In this document: positions 35,246-42,939 of the stretch, piece by piece
How the letters are laid out: each line of letters begins with the position of its first letter
Position numbering within the stretch: the first letter of the stretch is position 1
From: Pontitalea aquivivens
GTDB lineage: Bacteria > Pseudomonadota > Alphaproteobacteria > Rhodobacterales > Rhodobacteraceae
Direction: 5' to 3'
DNA length: 64,000 nt
NCBI RefSeq assembly: GCF_046507575.1
Contig: NZ_JBKFEY010000013.1
Span: 1-64,000, forward strand
Notes under the pieces: generated by a model
Seen by the model: only the letters and a program-made list of their open reading frames with translations
Told to the model about the DNA's origin: nothing
The model's database searches: none
Program-made: the position numbers and the translations under genes

Positions 35246-36874
35246 TCAGACGATGTCGTGATCGGGGCGCAGCGGAATATCATCCGCAGACGAAATCGTG
35301 TGCCGTTCGATCATCCGGTGCACACGGGGCGCCGTCGCCCCGCGGTGCAGCGCATAAAGCCGCTCGGACACCTCGATATCGGCCTTGGTCCGGCGCTGGT
35401 TGTGGCGCAGGTATTCGTCCCATGTGGCAACGTGGTAGCTTTCGCTCCAGATTTCAGGCTGTTCCAGATCGCGCAGCAAGGCCCAGTTGCGCGCCCCGTC
35501 CCGGCGCCGGATCTGGCGGCGTTCCGCCATCAGGCGCAGAAATTCGGGTACATCGTGCTTGTCGATCACGAAATCGACCATGACCATGATCGGCCCCGAC
35601 CGACCGCGCAGGTCCAGCCGCAACATCGGCTCGCGGAAACGGTTGGCCGGGTCCAGGTCAAGCGTGCCGAAATCCGGGATCGCGACAAGGAACCCCACAA
35701 CCGCGCCAAACAGCAAAACCCCGGCGGCGGTCATCAACGCGGCCTCGACCCCCGCCGAGGTGGCGACCGCGCCCCAGATCCAGCTGCCCGCCGCCATGCC
35801 GCCAAAGGTCGCCGTCTGATACAGCGACAGCGCCCGGCCCACCACCCAGCGCGGCGTGTTAAGCTGAACCGACACGTTGAACAGCGACAGCGCCATCACC
35901 CAGGCCGCACCCGCCGGCAGCATTGCCAGCCCCGACAGCCAGACACTGCGGCTTTGCGCCAGCACCACCGCGGCGGCGGCAAACAGGGCAAAGGCGATCT
36001 GCACGATGCGTTCATTGTCATACCGCTCACGCAGGCGCGGGTTCAGGAAGGCCCCGCCGATCGCGCCCAGGCCAAAGGCCCCCAGCATCGTCCCGAAGGT
36101 GAATGACCCGCCCCCCACCAGATCGCGCGCGATCAGCGGCAAAAGCGCCTGCACCGCGACCGCCGACAGACCGAACAGCGCGCCGCGCGCCATCACCCGC
36201 ACCAGATTGGGCGACAGCGCAACATAGCGCAGGCCCGCGCCGATCGCGGGCAGGAAGGGTTCCGGCGTGGTGGTGCGCGGACGCAGCTGCGGGCGCCAGC
36301 GGATCAGCGCCGCCAGCAGCGGCAGATAGCTGAGCGCATTGACCGCGAAGGCCGCCGCCGCGCCAAAGACCGCCACGATGATCCCGCCCGCCGCCGGCCC
36401 CACGCTGCGCATCAGATTGAACCCGACCGAACCCAGCGTCACCGCCGCCGGAATTTCCGCCCGCGGCACCAGATCGCCGACCGAGGCCTGCCACGACGGG
36501 TTGTTCAACGCCGTGCCCAGCCCGATCAGGAAGGTGAATCCCAGCAGCACCCAGGGCGTCAGCCCGCCAAAGGCCGTGACCGCCACCAGCCCCACCGAGG
36601 CCACCGCCATCAGCGCCTGCGCCGTCAGCATGATACGCCGCCGGTCCATGTTGTCGGCCAGCGCCCCCGCCGCCAGTGCGAACAGCATGATCGGCAGGGT
36701 GTTGGATGCCTGCACCAGTGCGATCAGCGTGGGCGAACTGGTCAGCGTGGTCATCGCCCAGGCCGCGCCCACCGCCTGAACCAGACCCCCGAAATTGGAA
36801 AACAGCGTCGCCGACCAGAGCATCCGGAAGGCGCCATGCCGAAACGGCGCGAAGGGAGAGGCGCGTTCGCTCAC
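35246..36874 (-). CDS. MFS transporter of EntS/DUF894 family
   Basis: The protein has 542 residues from GTG 36874. There are about 12 membrane helices with RHGAFRMLWSATLFSNFGG at the start and the MFS loop DNMDRRRIM between helices 2 and 3, as in PF05977 exporters. The C-terminal 120 residues form a soluble domain (IDKHDVPEFLRLMAERR, IWSESYHVATWDEYLRHN) resembling an antibiotic-biosynthesis monooxygenase-like ferredoxin fold, standard for this subfamily. The substrate is unknown. It converges with the epimerase gene and has no obvious operon partner. Confidence 0.9.
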   Translation of the reverse strand: MSERASPFAPFRHGAFRMLWSATLFSNFGGLVQAVGAAWAMTTLTSSPTLIALVQASNTLPIMLFALAAGALADNMDRRRIMLTAQALMAVASVGLVAVTAFGGLTPWVLLGFTFLIGLGTALNNPSWQASVGDLVPRAEIPAAVTLGSVGFNLMRSVGPAAGGIIVAVFGAAAAFAVNALSYLPLLAALIRWRPQLRPRTTTPEPFLPAIGAGLRYVALSPNLVRVMARGALFGLSAVAVQALLPLIARDLVGGGSFTFGTMLGAFGLGAIGGAFLNPRLRERYDNERIVQIAFALFAAAAVVLAQSRSVWLSGLAMLPAGAAWVMALSLFNVSVQLNTPRWVVGRALSLYQTATFGGMAAGSWIWGAVATSAGVEAALMTAAGVLLFGAVVGFLVAIPDFGTLDLDPANRFREPMLRLDLRGRSGPIMVMVDFVIDKHDVPEFLRLMAERRQIRRRDGARNWALLRDLEQPEIWSESYHVATWDEYLRHNQRRTKADIEVSERLYALHRGATAPRVHRMIERHTISSADDIPLRPDHDIV

Positions 36875-36943
36875 GCCGGGGGTCCTGATCCTGTTTCCTG
36901 GGGCGAGCTTACGCAAGCCCGCCCCGGTCTGCAACCGGGCCGA

Positions 36944-38017
36944 TCAGCGGCCCTGTTTCTGTTCCTCGGCCACCAGCGCCGTCAGACGGAAGAAGCCGTG
37001 CACCATCTTGGTAAAAGGCAGCAGCAGAAAGAACGCCAGAACCGCCCCCAGATGCAGCGCCAGCAGCGGCGCCACCGCGCCCGTCCCCGTCGCCGCATAA
37101 AGCGCCAGCCCCGAGGCCCCGACAAAGCCCAGCAACCCGACAAAGGCCATCTCGCCGCCCCAGACGCGCACCGCGCCCAGTTTCGGGTCCGCCCTGGTCT
37201 TGAGCCAGCCCAGACCCACCGTGCCGATCACCAGCAGAATACCGCCCGGAACGCCCAGCAGTTTGGGCAGGCTGAACAGCGAATAGGGCGCGGGCATATC
37301 CAGCAGATAATGCATCAGCGTGGCAACCGATGTCGCGGCAAAGCACAGCAGGAAGCCATACAGCACCGCCTGGTGCAGATGCCGGCGTGCCACGGAATAG
37401 CGATCCTCGTGTTCAAAGTTGCAACCCTGGCCCTGCCCGCCGCTCAGGTCGCGCAGCACCGCGGCCTGTTTCACAGCCCCGATCAGATGGCGCAGGCGGA
37501 ACGGCCCCGCCGCGACCTCGGCCCAATAACGGCGCAGACCGATCGCCACGCCCAGCAGCGGCACAAGGAAGGCGGGCGCAAAGATCGCCACCATCGCATT
37601 ATGCGCCAGATGGGCATAGAACCCCTCGCCGCCCTCGGGGCGCAGCGCGGCCAGCGCGGCAAACAGCGCGGCAAAGCCCAGCACCAGCACCACCGCGATC
37701 TTGACCCCGCTGTCGTGAAACGCCCGCGCCAGCGGCTGCGGCCAGACCAGACGTTCCCAGCTGTCCTGGCGCACCTCGGCCAGGGCCGCGGGCAGGTTCA
37801 GCGCGAATTCATGCGGGGGGGTGTATTGGCAGGAATAATAACACCCCCGGCAATTGTGGCACAGGTTCGCCAGATGGGTGATGTCGCCATCGGCAAAGGC
37901 CTTCTGCCGCGTCATCGCGGGAAAGACCGAACAGAACCCCTCGCAATAGCGGCAGGCGTTGCAGATCTCGATCTGCCGGCGGGCTTCCTGGATGAGGTTT
38001 GGGGTATCAAGCGACAT
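36944..38017 (-). CDS. tcuB: Tricarballylate utilisation Fe-S membrane protein TcuB
   Basis: The protein has 357 residues. Two cysteine clusters near the N-terminus (CNACRYCEGFCSVFP at about 19-33 and CHNCRGCYYSCQ at about 53-64) bind 4Fe-4S centres. A membrane part with about five or six helices and several His residues follows, as in TcuB/CitB. In Salmonella, TcuB reoxidises the FAD of TcuA and passes electrons to the quinone pool. It overlaps tcuA by 11 bases. Confidence 0.95.
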   Translation of the reverse strand: MSLDTPNLIQEARRQIEICNACRYCEGFCSVFPAMTRQKAFADGDITHLANLCHNCRGCYYSCQYTPPHEFALNLPAALAEVRQDSWERLVWPQPLARAFHDSGVKIAVVLVLGFAALFAALAALRPEGGEGFYAHLAHNAMVAIFAPAFLVPLLGVAIGLRRYWAEVAAGPFRLRHLIGAVKQAAVLRDLSGGQGQGCNFEHEDRYSVARRHLHQAVLYGFLLCFAATSVATLMHYLLDMPAPYSLFSLPKLLGVPGGILLVIGTVGLGWLKTRADPKLGAVRVWGGEMAFVGLLGFVGASGLALYAATGTGAVAPLLALHLGAVLAFFLLLPFTKMVHGFFRLTALVAEEQKQGR

Positions 38018-39416
38018 GGGCGGCAGCCTCCCGGCCTGCGATGCGTCCGAAAACGGTTCCGATGGTCATGCCGAAACCGGCAAGATAGCCTTGGCCAAGG
38101 ATCGACCCGGCCATGATTTCCCCCGCGGCCCAGACATTGGCCAGCGGGCCGCGCGCGGTATGCACGCGCGCATCTTCCGACACCTTCAGCCCCAGATAGG
38201 TAAAGGTCACGCCGGGACGCAGCTGATAGCCGTAATAGGGCGGCGTATCGAGCGGGCGGGCCCAGTTGGTTTTCGCGGGCGTGACCCCTTCGGTCGCCAG
38301 CCCGTCCAGTTCGGTCGGGTGGAAGGTGCCGGGGCGACAGGCCGCGTTGAACGCGGCCACGGTGCGGGCCAGCTTTTCCCCGTCAAGTCCCATCTGGTCG
38401 CCCAGATCCTTGATCGTGTCGGCCTTGTTGGGCGAAAAGACCGAGGGCATGAACAGATCATAGGATTTCGCGTCGATGATTGCATAGCCCACCTGATCGG
38501 GCTGGCCCGCGACCAGACGGCCCCAGATCGCGTAACGCTTGGGCCAGACATCCTCGCCCTCGTCATAGAACCGGTCGCCGTCGCGGTTGACCACGATGGA
38601 AAACGGCACGCAATCCAGCCGCGTGACGATGCCGCCATCGTATTTCGGCGCCCGCCCGTCGATCGCCACCGCATGGCACTGCGTCGGGTCGCCCACGGAA
38701 TCGCTGCCCTGATCCAGCATGTCTTTCAGAACCACGCCCATGTTGTAGGGCGTGCCCCGGATCAGGAAATTCGCCGCCGCCGGTCCCCAGGCCCGCGTCA
38801 GCCATTCGATATCCGACTGGAACCCGCCCGAGGCCAGCACCACCGCGCGCCCCGGCACCGTCTGCACCGGCCCGCCTGCGATGGACACCTCGACATGGGT
38901 GAAGCGATCGCCCTCAAGCCCGATATGGCTGACCTGCGCCTCATAGACCACGGTGATGCCCAGATCCTCGGCCGTGTTGTAATAAGCGTTCACCAGCGCC
39001 TTGCCGCCGCCCAGAAAGAAGGCGTTGGTGCGCGACAGGCTCAGCGTGCCCGAAAGCGAGGGTTGAAAACGCACGCCATGCGCTTCCATCCAGGGCAGGC
39101 ATTCTTCGGAATTGCGGATGGTCATGCGGGCCAGCGCCTCATCGGTCTTGCCCTTGGTCACCAGAATCAGGTCGTGGAAGTATTCCTCTTCCTCATAGCT
39201 GCCGGTCAGCACCGAAACCGGCCCGCGATGCATGCAGCGGAAGTTGCGCGTGTGGCGGCTGTTGCCGCCGCGATAGGTTTTGGGCGCGCCTTCAAGGATC
39301 AGCACCCGCGCGCCCGCTTCGGCGGCGGTGATCGCGGCGCACAGGGCCGCGTTGCCGCCCCCCACGACGATCACATCCCAGGGGCCCGTCAGGGGTGGTG
39401 TTGCGGTTTCTGGCAT
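38007..39416 (-). CDS. tcuA: FAD-dependent tricarballylate dehydrogenase TcuA
   Basis: The protein has 469 residues from the ATG at 39416, with GGAG upstream; an earlier in-frame ATG at 39476 has no ribosome binding site. It has the FAD-binding GGGNAALCAAITAAEAG motif, the TcuA-type region YRGGNSRHTRNFRCMH, and the fumarate-reductase-like C-terminus GEIMAGSILGQGYLAGFGM. It oxidises tricarballylate to cis-aconitate in the known system; another tricarboxylate is possible. A GntR gene lies upstream on the same strand, 49 bases away. Confidence 0.94.
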   Translation of the reverse strand: MPETATPPLTGPWDVIVVGGGNAALCAAITAAEAGARVLILEGAPKTYRGGNSRHTRNFRCMHRGPVSVLTGSYEEEEYFHDLILVTKGKTDEALARMTIRNSEECLPWMEAHGVRFQPSLSGTLSLSRTNAFFLGGGKALVNAYYNTAEDLGITVVYEAQVSHIGLEGDRFTHVEVSIAGGPVQTVPGRAVVLASGGFQSDIEWLTRAWGPAAANFLIRGTPYNMGVVLKDMLDQGSDSVGDPTQCHAVAIDGRAPKYDGGIVTRLDCVPFSIVVNRDGDRFYDEGEDVWPKRYAIWGRLVAGQPDQVGYAIIDAKSYDLFMPSVFSPNKADTIKDLGDQMGLDGEKLARTVAAFNAACRPGTFHPTELDGLATEGVTPAKTNWARPLDTPPYYGYQLRPGVTFTYLGLKVSEDARVHTARGPLANVWAAGEIMAGSILGQGYLAGFGMTIGTVFGRIAGREAAAHVA

Positions 39417-39465
39417 GTCTTGCTCCGGTGGTGGCTGGGTGGTCGGTTCGGTGGGCGGGATGGAC

Positions 39466-40140
39466 TCATGGTTCATGCGGCGGTCGGTCACGGCCGCGCA
39501 GCGCACGCAGGCGGGCGCCCTGGGCCGCCTCGATATGGCTGCGCATCTCGGTCTCGGCGCGGGCGCCATCGCGGGCCTCCAGCGCGTCCAGGATGCGGGC
39601 ATGTTCCAGCGCGGCCTGTTCGGCACGCTGCGGCTCAACCAAAGTTGTCGGCCCCAGGATAAGCAGCGTCTTCTGAATCGCATTGGTGGCCTTGACCAGA
39701 AACCGGTTCTTTGCTGCGTCCAGCAGCGTCAGGTGAAACTGGCGGTTCAGTTCATAGGCGTGCCGGCCATGCCCGGCGCGCGCCATTTCCCCATTCAGGG
39801 CCCGCAGTTCGGCCAGTTCGACATCAGATGCCGCCCGCGCCGCGAAGCGCGCCGCCGTACCTTCCAGCACCGCGCGCATTTCATACAGTTCCATGATCTC
39901 GGGGTAATCAAGGCTGCGCACCGTGGCCCCCTGACGGGGCAGATGCACCACCAGCCCGTCGCTTTCCAGCTGACGAATCGCCTCGCGCACGGGGGTTCGG
40001 GAAATGCCCAAGCGTTCGGCCAGCTCAATCTCGCGCAGGCGCGCACCGGGGGGCAGATCGCCGCGGCGAATCTCTTCCAGAAGGCGGCGATAGGCGCCCT
40101 GCCCTTGCGGCCCGTCAGAGTCGATTTCATCGGTGGTCAT
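39466..40140 (-). CDS. GntR-family (FCD domain) regulator of the tcu genes
   Basis: The protein has 224 residues from the ATG at 40140. It has an N-terminal winged helix (LREIELAERLGISRTPVREAIRQLESDGLV) split here as LREIELAERLGISRTPV and REAIRQLESDGLV, then a helical FCD ligand domain with Asp and His residues for metal. It is the first gene of the tcu operon, and a near-palindromic operator lies 31 bases upstream. Salmonella uses a LysR regulator for tcu, so this arrangement is different. The ligand is probably a tricarboxylate or dicarboxylate. Confidence 0.93.
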   Translation of the reverse strand: MTTDEIDSDGPQGQGAYRRLLEEIRRGDLPPGARLREIELAERLGISRTPVREAIRQLESDGLVVHLPRQGATVRSLDYPEIMELYEMRAVLEGTAARFAARAASDVELAELRALNGEMARAGHGRHAYELNRQFHLTLLDAAKNRFLVKATNAIQKTLLILGPTTLVEPQRAEQAALEHARILDALEARDGARAETEMRSHIEAAQGARLRALRGRDRPPHEP

Positions 40141-40170
40141 GCGCAAAGGCCCTTGAGGATTGCTGCCGGA

Positions 40171-40188
40171 TGTATACAGTTGGATACA
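40171..40188. promoter_or_regulatory. Palindromic GntR operator candidate
   Basis: TGTATACAGTTGGATACA is an 18-bp near-perfect palindrome (TGTATnCAnnTGnATACA) in the 81-base gap between the divergent GntR gene and the AbrB-family gene. FadR/FCD-subfamily GntR proteins bind such sites. It is well placed to control both directions. Confidence 0.75.
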
Positions 40189-40221
40189 CAACCCGTCAAC
40201 CGCCCGAAACCCGAGATCCCG

Positions 40222-41265
40222 ATGCACTTCATCACCCGCCGCCGCATGACCACGCTGATCCTTGCACTGGCGGGGGCGGTGCTGTTCCAGTTCCTCGATC
40301 TGCCGTTGCCCTTCCTGTTCGGGCCGATGGCGGCCTGCCTGATCGCGGCCCTGGCGGGAATGCGGCTGCAGGGCATGGGGCCGGTGTCGGCTGCGGCCCG
40401 CACGGTTCTGGGTGTGGCGGTGGGTGCGTCGATCACACCTGCGCTGATCGGCCAGCTGCCGGCCATGGCGCTGTCGCTGGCCTTGATCCCGGCCTACATC
40501 CTGCTGATCGCGCTGGTGGGCGTGCCCTTCTTCCGCCGGATGGGCTTTGACGCGACCACCGCCTATTACGCCGCGATGCCCGGCGGGCTGCAGGACATGG
40601 TCGTCTTCGGGCAAGAGGCGGGGGGCGATGTGCGCGCGCTGTCGCTGATCCATGCAACCCGGATCCTGATCCTGGTCACGCTGGCGCCGATTGTCCTGAC
40701 AACTTTATACGGGGTCGCCCTGACCAACCCGGTCGGTCTGCCGGTATCAGAGATCCCGCTGCGGGAACTGGCACTGATGGTCGGCGCGGCGATCATTGGC
40801 TGGAAGGGCGGCGAACGGATCGGCCTGTTCGGCGCGGCGATCCTGGGCCCGATGGTGGTGACCGCGGCGCTAAGCCTTGGCGGCCTGATCCACATGCGCC
40901 CGCCAAAAGAGGCGATCCTGATCGCGCAGCTGTTCATCGGCATGGGGATCGGGGTGCATTACGTCGGCGTCACGCTGCGCGACCTGCGCGACATCGTGGC
41001 CAAGGGCGTGGCTTTCGTGATCCTGCTGGCGGTTCTGGCCGCGATCTTCACCGAACTTGTGGTGCTGAGCGGCCTGTCGAAACCTGTCGAGGGCTTCCTG
41101 GCCTTTGCACCCGGGGGTCAGGCGGAAATGACGGTTCTGGCGATCGTGGCGGGGGCGGATCTTGGCTATGTCGTCGCCCATCACCTGACGCGCATCGTGC
41201 TGGTGATCCTTGGCGCCCCGATCGCGGCGCGCCTGCTGCGCCGGGGGGACAAGCGCCCCGACTGA
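40222..41265 (+). CDS. AbrB-family membrane protein (COG3180), putative transporter
   Basis: The protein has 347 residues from the ATG at 40222. About ten hydrophobic helices are arranged as two repeats, each with the family pattern: FLFGPMAACLIAALAG plus AAMPGGLQDMV, and LGPMVVTAALSLGG plus FAPGGQAEMTVLA. This is the AbrB duplication family, annotated variously as regulator or ammonia-monooxygenase-like but clearly a membrane protein. It is divergent from tcu genes across a shared operator and could be the tricarballylate or citrate carrier that the locus otherwise lacks. Confidence 0.88.
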   Translation: MHFITRRRMTTLILALAGAVLFQFLDLPLPFLFGPMAACLIAALAGMRLQGMGPVSAAARTVLGVAVGASITPALIGQLPAMALSLALIPAYILLIALVGVPFFRRMGFDATTAYYAAMPGGLQDMVVFGQEAGGDVRALSLIHATRILILVTLAPIVLTTLYGVALTNPVGLPVSEIPLRELALMVGAAIIGWKGGERIGLFGAAILGPMVVTAALSLGGLIHMRPPKEAILIAQLFIGMGIGVHYVGVTLRDLRDIVAKGVAFVILLAVLAAIFTELVVLSGLSKPVEGFLAFAPGGQAEMTVLAIVAGADLGYVVAHHLTRIVLVILGAPIAARLLRRGDKRPD

Positions 41266-41280
41266 CGGACGCCGCGCATG

Positions 41281-41514
41281 TCAGCCCGGCTGCACCGGTG
41301 CCAGGGCCAGAAGATAGATCAAAAGCCCGATCACAAACCAGCGCTGTTCGCCCGGCAGGCTGAACCACAATGTCTGCAGAACGGCGCAAGGCCAGCGCAA
41401 CGCCCACCCCGCAGCACTGCCCCGAAGGCAGAGACGCGCATAAGGCGCCAGCGACCGCCCGTCACTTGGCACAATATCAGGAAACAATTCTGATTTCCGG
41501 CGCGTATTGTTCAT
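41281..41514 (-). CDS. Small membrane protein, hypothetical
   Basis: The 77-residue frame has a polar N-terminus and a hydrophobic C-terminal helix (WFVIGLLIYLLALAPV). Codon use in the C-terminal half is like real genes here (GC-rich third positions). The ribosome binding site is weak, with only AAAG near the ATG. No family is recognised. It lies alone between the AbrB-family gene and the DUF4010 gene, so it could still be spurious. Confidence 0.5.
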   Translation of the reverse strand: MNNTRRKSELFPDIVPSDGRSLAPYARLCLRGSAAGWALRWPCAVLQTLWFSLPGEQRWFVIGLLIYLLALAPVQPG

Positions 41515-41679
41515 CTTTGTTTTTATTTCAATGCGTTATATCTTTTGAACATAGGTCTACACCTGTCATTTTGATACTTGTCTTTTCGTGCAGGTCGGTG
41601 TCGCATCGCCCATGTCTTTCCACCCGCCGCGCGCTGAGGCATGATCGGCGGGCCCATACCAGCGGCAAGGATCGGGGGC

Positions 41680-42936
41680 GTGATACGGGATCTGTTTTTC
41701 CAGCTTGGCGTGGCGCTTGCCATCGGGCTTCTGGTCGGGCTGGAACGCGGCTGGCGTGAACGTGAAGAACCTGCCGGCAGCCGCACCGCAGGCCTGCGCA
41801 CTTTCGGCATCTTCGGCCTTCTGGGCGGCATCTTCGCGGCCCTTGCCGCCGAAATGAACGCGCCCCTTGTCTTTGCCGCGGGCTTTCTGGGCGTGGCCGC
41901 GCTGTTCGGCCTGTTTCAGCTGCAAGAGGCCCGCCACGACGGAAACTTCAGCGTCACCGGGGTGATGGCGGGCCTGGGGGTCTTTGGTCTGGGCGCGCTG
42001 GCGGTCAGCGGCGATTACCGCGTCACCGCCGCCGGGGGCGCCGCGCTGGCCGCGATCCTTGGCAGCCGTGAAATGCTGCACGCCGCCCTGCGCCGGCTAA
42101 GCTGGGTTGAACTGCGCTCGGCCCTGGTGCTGGCGGTGATGACCACAATCGTCCTGCCGATCCTGCCCAACCGGGCGGTCGACCCCTGGGGTGGGCTGAA
42201 CCCCTGGGAAATCTGGTTCTTCACGGTGCTGATCGCAACGATTTCCTATGCCGGCTATATCGCCGTGCGGGTGCTGGGCGCGACACGGGGCTTTCTGCTC
42301 AGCGCGCTGGCGGGGGCGCTGGCCTCATCGACCGCGGTCACCGTGGCGTTGGCACGCATGGCAAAGGACACAACCCAGGCCCGTCCGCTGGCAGGGGCGG
42401 CGGCCTTGGCGGGCATGGTCTCCATCCTGCGCGTGATCGGCGTGGCCGCGCTTCTGCGCCCCGAAATCCTGCCCCGGATCGCGGCACCCACCCTGTGCGC
42501 CGCCGCCGTTCTGGGCGCGGCAGGTCTGGCCATGCTGCTGCGCGGCACCGGCGCGGGTACGCCGCCCGAAACCCCGCGCAACCCATTTGAACTGCGCGCG
42601 CTTCTGGTCTTTGCGGCGTTGTTCGCGCTGGTCTCGACGGCCAGCGCCGGGCTGGTGGCCCGGTTCGGCGCCACCAGCCTTGCCGCGACATCTGCCCTGT
42701 CGGGCCTGTTCGATGTCGATGTCGCCGTGCTCAGCGCGTTGCGCATCACCAGCCCCACGGTCGGCCTGCCGATCATCGGCACCGGGATTCTGGTGGCTCT
42801 GGCCGGCAATGCGCTGGGGCGCATCGTCCTGTCGGCCTTGGCCGGGCCCGTCCGCTTCTGGCTGCCGCTGCTGGCCAGCACGCTGGCCGCGGCGGTAACG
42901 GGCGCGGCGGTCTTTGCGCTGTCGGACCTGGGATAA
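41680..42936 (+). CDS. MgtC/SapB and DUF4010 membrane protein
   Basis: The protein has 418 residues from GTG 41680, which has AAGGA upstream; the ATG at 41641 would add 13 residues. The N-terminal MgtC/SapB domain has LGVALAIGLLVGLERGW and AGLRTFGIFGLLGG. The C-terminal DUF4010 domain adds further helices (ALAGALASSTAVTVALARMA, PTVGLPIIGTGI). About 12 helices in total. Function is not established for this combination; MgtC domains are linked to Mg or phosphate stress. It converges with the ackA-pduL gene three bases away. Confidence 0.9.
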   Translation: MIRDLFFQLGVALAIGLLVGLERGWREREEPAGSRTAGLRTFGIFGLLGGIFAALAAEMNAPLVFAAGFLGVAALFGLFQLQEARHDGNFSVTGVMAGLGVFGLGALAVSGDYRVTAAGGAALAAILGSREMLHAALRRLSWVELRSALVLAVMTTIVLPILPNRAVDPWGGLNPWEIWFFTVLIATISYAGYIAVRVLGATRGFLLSALAGALASSTAVTVALARMAKDTTQARPLAGAAALAGMVSILRVIGVAALLRPEILPRIAAPTLCAAAVLGAAGLAMLLRGTGAGTPPETPRNPFELRALLVFAALFALVSTASAGLVARFGATSLAATSALSGLFDVDVAVLSALRITSPTVGLPIIGTGILVALAGNALGRIVLSALAGPVRFWLPLLASTLAAAVTGAAVFALSDLG

Positions 42937-42939
42937 CCC

